Assembly (NCBI GenBank): GCA_020543525.1
Contig: JAHYIO010000001.1
Span: forward strand, 4,526,001 to 4,590,000
DNA: 64,000 bases
Origin: Coriolopsis trogii
Lineage: Eukaryota; Basidiomycota; Agaricomycetes; Polyporales; Polyporaceae
Direction: 5' to 3'
In this document: positions 54,827 to 64,000 of the stretch, in pieces
How positions within the stretch are numbered: the first letter of the stretch is position 1
How the letters are laid out: each line of letters opens with the position of its first letter
The notes under the pieces: model-generated
Seen by the model: the letters and a program-made list of their open reading frames with translations, nothing else
Databases searched by the model: none
Told to the model about the DNA's origin: nothing
Program-made: the position numbers and the translations under genes

Positions 54827-57717
54827 CTATGTATCTGTCGCTGACATCCCATGCGCATACACGCACATCAATAGCACCCTTGTCTGGCACAGCTCGCCCA
54901 TCACCGCCATATCGTCCACCACGAACCTGTCAGGATGCAAGGCCATACGACGCAGACGGCCGGGGGCGACATACACGTAACGTCGCGGTCCCTGTTCCTC
55001 CAACCTACTAACACCTCCCGTCGCCTCGGCTGTACCGGTCGCTTCTCCCATGCCACATCTCTCGGCACTGCACACACCAACACACGCGACTCTACTCTCG
55101 CTCGTGGACAAATCGTCCTCGAGAAACAAGAGGGCGTCGACCGTAGGTGTGGCCATCGTCCCCAACCTCACATACAACCGGAGCATGTACGTCCCCATCG
55201 ACGCACGGTGGCTAACAAGCATCCTCACATCTCCTTCCAGTCCCTCGATCCGCCCAGCGGTCACGGACGCGCCCTCCTTCAATCGTGCGACAAAGTATAC
55301 CGCCTCCGCCGTGCACACGCCCGTTCCGTGCCCAAAGCTTGCGCCCTCGATGCAGGACACGACCGTCCGGGGTGCCCACGTGAACCTCGGGAGCGCGAGC
55401 CGGGGTGTGAGCTGCGGCGGGAGCGCCTTGGACACTTTGCGCTGCTGGAGGAAGGACGCCCTCACTCTCCGCTGTGCAACGTCCGGGCCGGCGTCGATGG
55501 CGAGCAGCGCGCCGACGTCCATCGGCAGGAGGCTCGAGACCGCGATGAGCTCGTCCTCGGGCTTCGTCGTTGTGCGCAGGCGAAGCAGCCTGAGGTCGTC
55601 GTCCAGATCCAGGTGGTGGGCGCACGCGTGATGGTCCGCGCGGAATGCGAGCACGGGGACGTGCGACGAGCAGGATTCGGGAGAAAGGAACCTCAGCGAT
55701 GGGTTCTGAGCAGAACAGTCGGCGTCATCGGCCGCAGCGAGGGTCTTGGAGGCGTACGGCCTGAGCCCCAGTCTCTCTGCGACGTTCACCGGGCCCTCGA
55801 CGAACTCAAAGTAGAGTTCGCGTGCCAATAGACCCTCTTGCAACGTCCACACCCATCCCGAGGTCGCGATCCGGAAGAGGTTCTCCTCCCACGTTTTGCT
55901 CTCTGAGCACTGCGAGCGGATACAGTCATGGATGACAAGCACCTTCTCCGCGTCGCGGTACGTGCGCGCCATGTGCTTGATCGCCTTCTTCCGCAGATCG
56001 CCTACGCCCGGCACGCACAGCGAGTCCATCCAGAACGCGCCTGTTTGGGGGAGCAGCAGCTGAGCGAGCCGCGCAATGCGCTCTACTACGCACGTCGGCA
56101 GGCCGTCCTCGGTTGTGCTCCCCATTCCGTCGGCCCAGACATGCGAGATCGCGACGTACGCGACCTCATTAGCTGGTCGGACGCGTAATTTCTTTCCGTT
56201 GTAGACGACAGCGGGAACGGCTCCGGCGGAGAGCAGATCCACGACGTCTTCGAGAGGCGGTTTGGTGTATGCACAGCTGCACGAGGGATCGACATGACGC
56301 GGCACATACGTGTCCGTATTCGAGATGGTGTAGAAGACGCACGCGGCCTCGGTGCATTCCCGGTGCTCGTCCGGGGACGATCTAACGTACGGCGGGAGGC
56401 GGACAAGGTTCGAGACGACCGGCACACCGCGCAACGTCGACATGAACGCGTGCGAGATCGCGTTCGGGCACCACCCCCGCGCGCCACATCCTCTCCTCGC
56501 ACGAGCCGAGCATGTAGAAGCTCCGCATCTTGTCCGTCGCCCGCTCCATCAGGCGCTCCATCTCGGGCAGCGCCTGCCATATGCTGCGTGCGGTGGCGCA
56601 GAGGGGTGCGACTGTGAGCGCGACGGCGCATACGACGTCCGTGACCTCGTCGGTGCGGTGCCCCGCGCGGAAGAACGTGCTCCTGTTCTCCCACATCTCT
56701 TCGTCGAGCGCGTTGAGCGCTCTGTTCAGGAGCCGTGCGGCGTCGCGGCCGTGCTGGGCATATCCGTCCGAGTGGGCATGTACGTGGTTGTGCATGTGCT
56801 GGTGCCAGTGGACCAACACTTGGAGAACTCGGGTGCCGGACAAGACGACCTCGCCCTCGTTGGGTCCGGGAACGAGGCACGTCGACTCTGGGATCCGCGC
56901 GCGTGTGGTGGCTTCCAGGAGGCCGAATGTCAACGCACCCACCCATAGGGCGGCATCGGCCCGCAAGCTCTGGACGGCGCCCTCGCGGCGGCTCCTCGTG
57001 TACGCGGAGAGTGTGTGGCAGAACGGGTGGCCGTCGTGGGGGGGCGCCGGACCAGGGGACGTCCATGGGAGAGCCCGCGAGCGCACGTGCGGTGCGCACC
57101 GCAGAGCTGTGTTCGTCCGGGAGACACTCCACGGTGAGAGTCGGCGAGATGCACGTCGGGGGGTCTGCGTGCGCGTCACGTCAATGGTAGAACATTGAGC
57201 GAGGTTTCGTCTGGTTTGGTTTACCTGGGTTCGGGGCATCGGACAGCTCGCGCAGTGAGGCGCGTGACCATGGCATCGGAGACCACTCGGCCGTGTTCGT
57301 CCGGAGGTAACACTCGTAGCCCCACATAGCGGTGATGCAGTCGAAGAAGAGAGCCTGGTACAGGTCCGATTCTGTCGTCTCCGCTCCCGGTGCCTCTCGG
57401 AGTTTGCACGCGACGTGGTACTTCAGTGTCACGACGACGGCGAGCATCCCGGAGAGGATGAAGTCCAGCACAGAGCTGCGGACAAAGCTCACGCGCAGGC
57501 CTTCTGGAGGCAGGTTGTCCGGGTCTGGTCTCGGATATCTGTCTGCCAGGAGGTTGACGAGCGTCCCAAAGCAAGGAGGCAGATGGCGGGCTCGGTCAGC
57601 GATGTCGTCCGCGAGGGAGCAGGCAAAGGACGCGACCGAGTACTCGGCGCGTAGATAGCTCAAGCATTCCTCGTAGAGACGATAGTGCGGATTTGTTCTG
57701 TCAGTGACAACCTCCAT
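54827..57717 (-). CDS. HET-domain-like protein, frame broken at two homopolymers
   Basis: The reading starts at 57717 (MEVVTDRTNPHYRLYEECLS) and continues through an intron (57165-57224) into CISPTLTVECLPDEHSSAVR. It then runs on for ~850 residues only if two single-base insertions are ignored: one in a 7-G run at 57038-57044, one in a 5-C run at 56474-56478 (plus strand). After the second comes WCPNAISHAFMSTLRGVP. The HET domain core is VAYVAISHVWADGMGS, GAFWMDSLCVP, HMARTYRDAEKVLVI and WVWTLQEGLLARELYF. HET-domain proteins trigger cell death on fusion of incompatible individuals or act in other self/non-self responses. The last 538 codons are intact and include the whole HET core. Either the allele is disabled or the assembly has homopolymer errors. 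Confidence 0.7.
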
Positions 57718-58907
57718 TGTGCCGGGGCTGCCCCGCCCATGACAGGTGTACGTGGTCAGGGTTCGTGCATGGCTGTGAAACGCGGGTATATGCTTCAGCT
57801 AACAACGTAGTAAGATGTGTAGCGGCTAGGCGTACCACGCCAGTGCGGCTTTTCGGGAGATGTCTGGGAGGAAGGTCAGTTCCACGCTCTAGTAGGAGGA
57901 CAGGATCCATGCACTCGTACCTCGTGATTGGTCCTTCCTGCAGTACTGGATAGTAGTCTCCACAGAGAACGCGCTGGTGGGAGTACCACTGTATTAGAAA
58001 GGAGTCACGATGGCGGCAGAGTGGGCACCGTACCATATTGCACCAGGAGAGGATGAAGAGAGGGACGCCATTGAGTTGGCGAGACGCTAAGTGCAGGGAT
58101 GTGGGGAATTGCAATGCTCAGGTAAAATCTCGCGATAGCGGACTCAGCTGTGCGGAGTCGTGACCTTGACGTCGTGTATGACCACTCGTTAGAAATTGCG
58201 CCTGGTTGCCTGCATGATTTGTGAACGCTGGTGCGAAGTGAGAGAGACATAACACGTCAATGGACGGCATGCTTCGCATCAGTGTTCAGGACCCCCAAAT
58301 GGTCTGGACGCTCTCTGTAGCGAGGGTTCAAATCGAAGTTGTCTTGATGAAATATTCCCAGTACTCACCAGCGCTCGATTCAAGCGAATTACTCCGTCAT
58401 GCCATCCTCATAGACCCCATTGCATGGCTAAGAAAGGCATTAGTATACCAGACCTTGGCGTAGTGCTTGAGAGAAGGATGGCGGCGTGTACAATGAGATG
58501 ATGACTCACGAGACGGATATCAGGGACTTAAGATCAGATCTGAAAGGCGCTCTCAGCATGCGGTAGTTAGTAACTTAGTTGAGAGGGGCTCGAGGGCTCG
58601 AGAGACAAAGTCACACCTGCTTCCAAAAGGTCGTTACCGTAGAACGCACCTACAATACCGGAGTATGTTGTATGGACCTTGGCTGGTAGCTAGAACGCAG
58701 GGCATTCATTTTGAGTGCTGACTTGCTTGCGACCCCCAGTATCCGACTACGTATCATCGACACACAGTGACCCGTATCGCACGGGACGAAACTGTCGCGC
58801 GGGCCACTACGCAACCAGAGATGCTGGGACTCTATGCATTGCGTTGATATGTCTATACTGTCTTACATCTTTGTACACTTCCTCGCATGTTTGCGCCAGC
58901 AGCACAA
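57718..58907. other. Intergenic, about 1.2 kb
   Basis: Promoter of the HET gene and 3' flank of the phosphoglycerate mutase. A minus-strand frame at 57701-58114 has two CxxC-like pairs but no recognisable domain and is not called. A GGGTTCAAATC string near 58325 was examined as a tRNA box and rejected. Confidence 0.4.
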
Positions 58908-60912
58908 TTAGGCGCTCTTATCTAGGAGCGAACGTCCCGACATCTCTGCGAGCGACAGTCAGTGTAACGATGATGTCAGATACAAACCCAGTAACTCTCA
59001 CCTTCAGGCTTGGGGAGGCCCTGTAACCGATGATGAATATACTTTAGTCGTGAACGAATCGCGGACGGATGGCCACGTACCATGATGTCCAAGACAGTCG
59101 GTGCGACATCGCACAGCGCTCCTTCCTCTTCATCGCTGTCTTTCTTGTCCGCAGCGAACTTCAACTTCTTCGGGTCGCCAGTCATGATGAACGGGACCGG
59201 ATTGGTGGTGTGTGCGGTGTGCGGTGCCCCAGTGTCGGGGTTGATCATCTGCTCCGCGTTGCCGTGGTCGGCGGTGACGAGCAAGATGTACCCGGCCTCT
59301 TCGCACGCCTTGTAGACGACGCCGACGGCCTCGTCCGTGTGCGTGATCGCCTCGACCGCCGCTTCGTATACGCCCGTGTGGCCGACCATGTCAGGGGGCG
59401 CAAAGTTGCACATGATGAACTCGTGTTCCTTCTTGCGCACGAGCTCTGCGACCTTGTCCGCGACACCCCGGACGCTCATCTTGGGCTCCTTGTCGTAAGT
59501 CGCGACCTTGGGCGAGGGGATCATGTGGCGCTCCTCCTCGGCGAACTGCTTCTCCACACCGCCGTTGAAGAAGAAAGTGACGTGCGCGTACTTCTCAGTC
59601 TCTGCACCGGACGCGTCAGGGAGGCAGTGGAGTTAGATCGGGAGGAACGGCGGACCGGCAACGTGCGCTTGCTTCACACCCTGCTTAGCGAGCCATTCTG
59701 CAAGCACGTTTGTCATTGCTTGGGGTGGGAATGCGACCTTGAAAGGGAACTCCGCATTGTAGCGCGACATCGTTGTGATGTGCTAGAGCATGGGATTTCA
59801 GTATTGAGCACGTCTGAATGACTCGGTGTGACTTACGAGGTCCTTAGGAACATCAACCTCCATAGGCTTGTCAGGCAAGCCGAAGACCGTAACGATTTCG
59901 CGCATACGGTCAGAGCGATAGTTGAAGAAGAAGAGTGTGTCGCCGTCTGCGCGATATGCAATCAGCAAAGCGTCTCGTCGCGGATGTGACCAAGGTTCAC
60001 CTTTGATTCTACCAGAATCACCGTTCACGATGAGCGGCTTCAGGAACTCGTCCGTCTCATCATTCTTGTACCGCTCTTCGATCGCCTTGACCGGGTCTTC
60101 CGCCTTGTCGCCCTCACCCTTGACGAGACCGTCGACTGCGATCTTGATACGCTCCCAGCGCTTGTCGCGATCCATGGCGTAGTAGCGACCAACGACGGTA
60201 GCAACCTCGCCGACCTTTTCTTTCTCAATAAAAGCGAGAAGGTCCTTCATGTAGCCTGCAGCTGAGCGGGGTGCAGTGTCACGGCCGTCGCCGAAGAAGT
60301 GGATGTAGACATCCTTCAGGCCGACTTCCTTCGCGGTCTCGAGGAGCGCATAGAGGTGGTGGATATGAGAGTGGACGCCGCCGTCGGACACCTGAAGAGA
60401 GATAGATGTGTATGAGCAAGGACAGAGACTGGTGCGGTACTTACGAGACCGAGAAGGTGGAGACGACCGTTGCCGTTCTTCGCCCTATTGAAAGACTCGA
60501 GGATGTTTTCGTTCTTGTGGAACTGCCTCTTCTTGATCGACACATCTATGCGCACAATGTCTTGCCAGACAATACGTCCTGCACCAATGTTCAGGTGGCT
60601 GGACGGATGCTATCAGTCGCATCCAGCGGTGTTGCCTCACGCGAAACACTCACCCTACTTCCGAGTTCCCCATGAGTCCATCACTGAGACCGACTGCCAG
60701 ACCATGGGCGTGAAGCGTGCGGTAGCTGTGTTCCTTCGCGATCGTGTCCATGTTGGTCGTGTTGCCGGCGTCGATCGCATCGCCCTTCATGCCTTTCTCC
60801 GGTGCGATGCCCCAGCCATCGTGGACGCTATGGACACGGACGTGAGCTGTCGTAGAGACTACAAGTTGGAACTTGCGCACATGAGACAGACCTTGTTCTT
60901 GACTTCTGGCAT
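58908..60912 (-). CDS. gpmI: 2,3-bisphosphoglycerate-independent phosphoglycerate mutase
   Basis: Multi-exon gene, first exon 60881-60912 (MPEVKNKVCL), last exon ending EMSGRSLLDKSA at 58908. The phosphatase-like core has HDGWG (metal-binding Asp), the catalytic Ser in LMGNSEVGHLNIGAGR and SDGGVHSHI. Next are HFFGDGRDTAPRSA, FNYRSDRMREI, MCNFAPPDMVGHTG and TADHGNAEQM (distal metal ligands). All are diagnostic of iPGM, the Mn2+ enzyme of the alkaline phosphatase superfamily that interconverts 3- and 2-phosphoglycerate in glycolysis. Many filamentous fungi use this enzyme rather than the yeast cofactor-dependent one. The apparent in-frame TAA near 59632 lies inside an intron (donor in AHVAG|GTCCGC). 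The start and its gene divergently face a SET gene 259 nt away. Confidence 0.93.
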
Positions 60913-61171
60913 GGTGGATGAGAGTGAGTGGGGGGATACGAGATGAGAGACGCGTGCGGTCTCTTCGACCTCGTCCGATGATCTCAAGTCCAGATCTGTG
61001 CCAGATCCCCTGAAATCTTATCTTATCTCACCACACTTATAGCGCTGCATTCCCGATACGATACAACCACCTCGAACAGGCTTCCACCATCACGCCAGGC
61101 ATCATTTCAGATACCACACACCCCACGTATTAGCCAGCAGGAAACTAGAGATTGCAGCCTAAGATTGGGCT

Positions 61172-62390
61172 GTGATGGTCGAGTTTCCCCTTCCTCGGGT
61201 AGTGCAAGACGTCAATTGTGACGCAGGCTCAGACAAGGGGGATTATTCGAAAGCAAATCTACAATTGTCAAACATTTCTCTCGGTCCGGACACCTGGCAC
61301 ACAGTCCTCCTAGTAGAAACCACGGTCGCGTCCGCGTTATCCGCTGACTCTGACTCCTTCTCGACTCCCCGAGACCCACAAATTTCCTATCGTATAGCCG
61401 ATGCTGGTCCGAGCTGTGGACTTGGTGTCTTCGCTGCAGTCGACATACCTCGCGGTGGTCTCATCGTGCGCGAAAGCCCACTTCTGATATATCCTCAGGC
61501 CGTGCCATTTCACAAGAGCCTCCCTCCGGAGAACGGATATCCTGAGCTGGACGATGCGGTATCACAGATGTCTCCACGTCATCGGGAGGCATTCCTTGAA
61601 CTCATGAACAACCAGCCCGACGAGCCCTCTCTCGTCAAGGGCATCATCGACACCAACGGCCTTTATCTCGGCTCTCTTCCTGGGAGGGTCGTACATCAGT
61701 ACGCGGCTGTCTGCGAAGACATCTCGAGGGTAAACCACAGGTACGGTCGTGATCTCTCGTCTCTCGTGTTGTCTGCCTGAGACCTGCTCCCCTCCCAGTT
61801 GCTCTCCTAATGCCACGTACCGCTTCGATATCCATACGTTCACAGTCGAGCTACGTGCACTCTTTCCCATCCCAGCCGGCGAACAAATCTTCATCTCGTA
61901 CATCGACCCGGGCCTTCGTCGCGAAGATCGGCAGCAGGAACTATCCAGCTATAGGTTCACCTGCGCGTGCCCGCCCTGCTCACAAACCGGTCATGCTCGC
62001 ATGCAGAGCGAAATACGTCGGCACATGATTACCCGCGGAGATGGCGACGCCAATGCTCGTGACGCCGCTTTCGAGCGGTGGATGTGCACCCGTAGTATGC
62101 CCGACGACCACTCGGACCGGCAATACGACAGGGATTTCTTGCAGTTGTTTGAAAGGGAACGCTTGTACTACGAACCCGTCTGGGAGGCGTTCGCGGCGCG
62201 CGTATGCAAGGCCTGCTGCGCTCTTGCGGATCTGGAGGGTGCGAAAAAAGTGGCGAAGCTCGCGGCGGAACTCAATGTGGCGTACACAGGGGACGACCGG
62301 GGATGGGCTGCTGTGGAGGCGGCCCCCGAGCAAACAGAGTTGTGGAACTCCAGGGCAAAGTTATCGCATTCAGCTCGCGACGCCGATTGA
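61172..62390 (+). CDS. SET-domain protein (SMYD-like group)
   Basis: Two exons (61172-61740, 61799-62390) give 386 residues. The SET domain starts at about residue 70 with YRIADAGPSCGLGVFAAVDI and GGLIVRESPLLIYP. It continues through the intron with SRVNHSCSPNATYRFD and ends with AGEQIFISYIDPG, giving the conserved NHS and the catalytic Tyr. A post-SET-like FTCACPPC follows. Such proteins methylate lysines on histones or other targets using SAM; many fungal single-SET proteins have no known substrate. No MYND finger is seen between the halves, so it is close to but simpler than SMYD. The divergent 259-nt promoter is shared with the iPGM gene. Confidence 0.87.
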
Positions 62391-62537
62391 ATATTGGCCC
62401 ATTCCTCCCTGCGCTGCACCTTCGCAAAACGATACGCTACAATATGTAACCACTGGTACCCCGGGTGGATTCCGGAATAAGAACATGTATGAAGCAAGCG
62501 CACTAAGTTCCAGTAGGACAGTCAAAACTGGTAAGGT

Positions 62538-63830
62538 TCAGTCCCAGACAATGGGCGGGCGAGTGGGAGGGTTGTGCAAGGGCGTGACGACGGGTACGAA
62601 CCGAAACTCAACGCCCCCTGCCGCGCACGCCTCCTCGATGTTCCCATACACCACCCGCCTCTCCTCCGGTCCAAAGAACCTCACCGTCCGGAGCCCCAGT
62701 CCATCCCTCCCCGCGCGCGCGACAAGGGCGAGCAGCGCATCCTCGTGCCTGAACGTATTCTCGTCCGCGTAGAACTCGAGCACTTGCACCCCGCGCGAGA
62801 GCCGGTCGAAGAGCCGCGCGGAGTAGAGCCCCTCGATGCAGCACAAGTGCTCGACGGGCGAGCCTTCTGCGCCGATTGCGTCCAGAAACGGAGGCCCGTA
62901 CGCCCGCTCGGCCTTCTGGCCCTCAGCGTCCGCGTCCTCGTCACCGTCACCGTCCTCGTCCTCGACTGGGACCGATGGGGTCCAGGACAGAAAGCCGCTG
63001 AAGACGACGCGCCGTAGGGACCGACTGTTGCGGACGTGCCTGACGAACTCGACGTCCCACTTGGGCCTGCCCGGGTCCGACGCCGAGAAGGCAGGTCTGG
63101 CCGGAGGCACATGGATGTGCAGAGCGTACAGCTGCGGGGCGAACGCGGTGATGATCGAGTTCACGACCGGCGCGGGGAGCGTCGGGACGTAGATGTACAA
63201 ATCGCGGAGCCGCGGGGCATGCGCAGGGTCTAGCGCTGCCGTAGAGCCACAACCCATTGCTCCGACGCCATACGCGCTCAGATTGAGCTCGAGCGTCTCG
63301 AGGTAGGGCAGTTCGAAGCACGCTTTGAGCGCGGCGTCCGACGAGGGGCCGTTCGCGGTGAGATGGGGCACGGTGCGCACGGCGGGGAGCGCGTAGAGGA
63401 GAGCGGGCGAGAACGACGAGGGAGAGGGTCCCCGGCGGGCGGCGCCGGTGAGCCCCAACCAGACACTGCCGTACGTGTTCTGGGCGTGGTACGTGAAGTT
63501 TCGCAGGCTGTGCTCGGGCAGGATCTCGAGCCATTGAAACTCATCCAGCGGGCTAGAGTTCAGCCGTGGCGTGCATGAGACCGTCACTTGTCGCACTAAA
63601 GGGCGGAGGTGGGGATACTTCTGGAGCGTCTTCTTGAGACGCACCTCGGACGAGTCAGGGCAGCGGATCCAGGAGTGGAAGGCGAAGGAGCGATACAGCA
63701 TCTTCTGAGCTGGGATTGTCCATGCTTTACAGACTCGCACCGCAGTGATCTGTTCGTGGGTGCCAAGGTACTGCATGATTTCGTGCAGAACATCCTCGTT
63801 CAGCCGGAAGTTTGTTGTTGACGGGTCCAT
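62538..63830 (-). CDS. F-box protein, family D
   Basis: A single-exon frame of 430 residues from the ATG at 63830; the frame is open further upstream, but MDPSTTNFRLNEDVLHEIMQ is a normal F-box start. The F-box continues with VRVCKAWTIPAQKMLYRSFA. LRR-like strands follow (LPYLETLELNLSAYG, APRLRDLYIYVPTLP, VQVLEFYADENTF). Residues 290-312 are strongly acidic (VEDEDGDGDEDADAEG). It does not share the family A or B end motifs. Likely SCF adaptor; substrate unknown. Confidence 0.75.
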   Translation of the reverse strand: MDPSTTNFRLNEDVLHEIMQYLGTHEQITAVRVCKAWTIPAQKMLYRSFAFHSWIRCPDSSEVRLKKTLQKYPHLRPLVRQVTVSCTPRLNSSPLDEFQWLEILPEHSLRNFTYHAQNTYGSVWLGLTGAARRGPSPSSFSPALLYALPAVRTVPHLTANGPSSDAALKACFELPYLETLELNLSAYGVGAMGCGSTAALDPAHAPRLRDLYIYVPTLPAPVVNSIITAFAPQLYALHIHVPPARPAFSASDPGRPKWDVEFVRHVRNSRSLRRVVFSGFLSWTPSVPVEDEDGDGDEDADAEGQKAERAYGPPFLDAIGAEGSPVEHLCCIEGLYSARLFDRLSRGVQVLEFYADENTFRHEDALLALVARAGRDGLGLRTVRFFGPEERRVVYGNIEEACAAGGVEFRFVPVVTPLHNPPTRPPIVWD

Positions 63831-64000
63831 GGCGTGTAGCTCAACTACGTGTTGTGTCCGGCGACTGATCTGGCAGACTGTTAGGATAAGGGGGCGGACG
63901 CAGGAGCAAAGGATCGAGTTAAGTGAGGGCTGGCCGCTGCACACAAGTACAACATGTGGCTGTGTGTAGACGCCCGAGGATGACTCTACCCACACTTACC

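Noticed and set aside
57701..58114. Minus-strand frame with CPLC and similar Cys pairs upstream of the HET gene
   Set aside because: Cys spacing matches no known zinc finger and no splice path links it in frame to the HET gene.
58318..58345. GGGTTCAAATC resembling a tRNA B box
   Set aside because: The flanking bases do not pair as a T-arm and no acceptor or anticodon stem can be built around it.
59628..59640. Apparent premature stop in the phosphoglycerate mutase
   Set aside because: It falls inside a GT-AG intron whose removal restores AHVAETEKYAHV, the expected family sequence.
1..64000. Transposable elements, CRISPR arrays, rRNA
   Set aside because: No reverse transcriptase, transposase or integrase motifs, no long terminal repeats and no regularly spaced repeats were seen. 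The sequence is eukaryotic.

Overview
The window is nuclear DNA of a filamentous basidiomycete fungus, most likely an Agaricomycete. Genes sit on both strands, GC content is moderate to high, and most coding regions are broken by 46-80 nt GT-AG introns. The gene set fits too: a CaaX-ended Skt5/Chs4 homologue, an ENA-type P-ATPase, a hybrid histidine kinase with MHYT sensor, a secreted LysM protein, a HET-domain protein and many F-box-like genes. All calls were made by reading translations by eye; no database search was run. Exon joins were chosen by splice consensus, phase and family motifs.

Layout. 1-8.3 kb: 5' part of an ENA-type cation ATPase, a glutathione S-transferase, an IFI6/ISG12-like membrane protein and a CreB/USP12-46-type deubiquitinase, all on the minus strand. 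9.6-12.7 kb: 12-exon mitochondrial methylcrotonyl-CoA carboxylase alpha subunit. 13-21.2 kb: four F-box-like genes around an Skt5-like chitin synthase regulator. 21.3-30 kb: BAHD-like acyltransferase, secreted orphan, aldo/keto reductase, another F-box gene and a two-LysM secreted protein. 30.6-39 kb: tRNA-dihydrouridine synthase Dus1, ubiquilin Dsk2, a standalone shikimate/quinate dehydrogenase and a C2/multi-TM orphan. 39.8-49.8 kb: an F-box gene, the MHYT hybrid histidine kinase and a further F-box-like gene with two C-terminal relics. 50.3-58 kb: a decayed Ubp2-like gene lacking its catalytic domain, a tetraspanin and a HET-domain gene broken by two homopolymer frameshifts. 58.9-64 kb: cofactor-independent phosphoglycerate mutase, a SET-domain protein and another F-box protein.

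How it fits together. Housekeeping genes (MCC alpha, Dus1, Dsk2, iPGM, CreB-like USP) alternate with fast-evolving accessory DNA. The accessory part is dominated by F-box-like genes: eight apparently intact, plus three relics, in at least three sequence families. With Dsk2, the CreB-like deubiquitinase and the Ubp2 remnant, ubiquitin-related loci make up an unusual share of the window. The accessory stretches (about 13-29 kb and 39-58 kb) also hold the pseudogenes, a recent 114-bp duplication, a perfect 37-bp palindrome and the secreted proteins, which suggests birth-and-death evolution. No transposon, rRNA, tRNA or CRISPR array could be supported.
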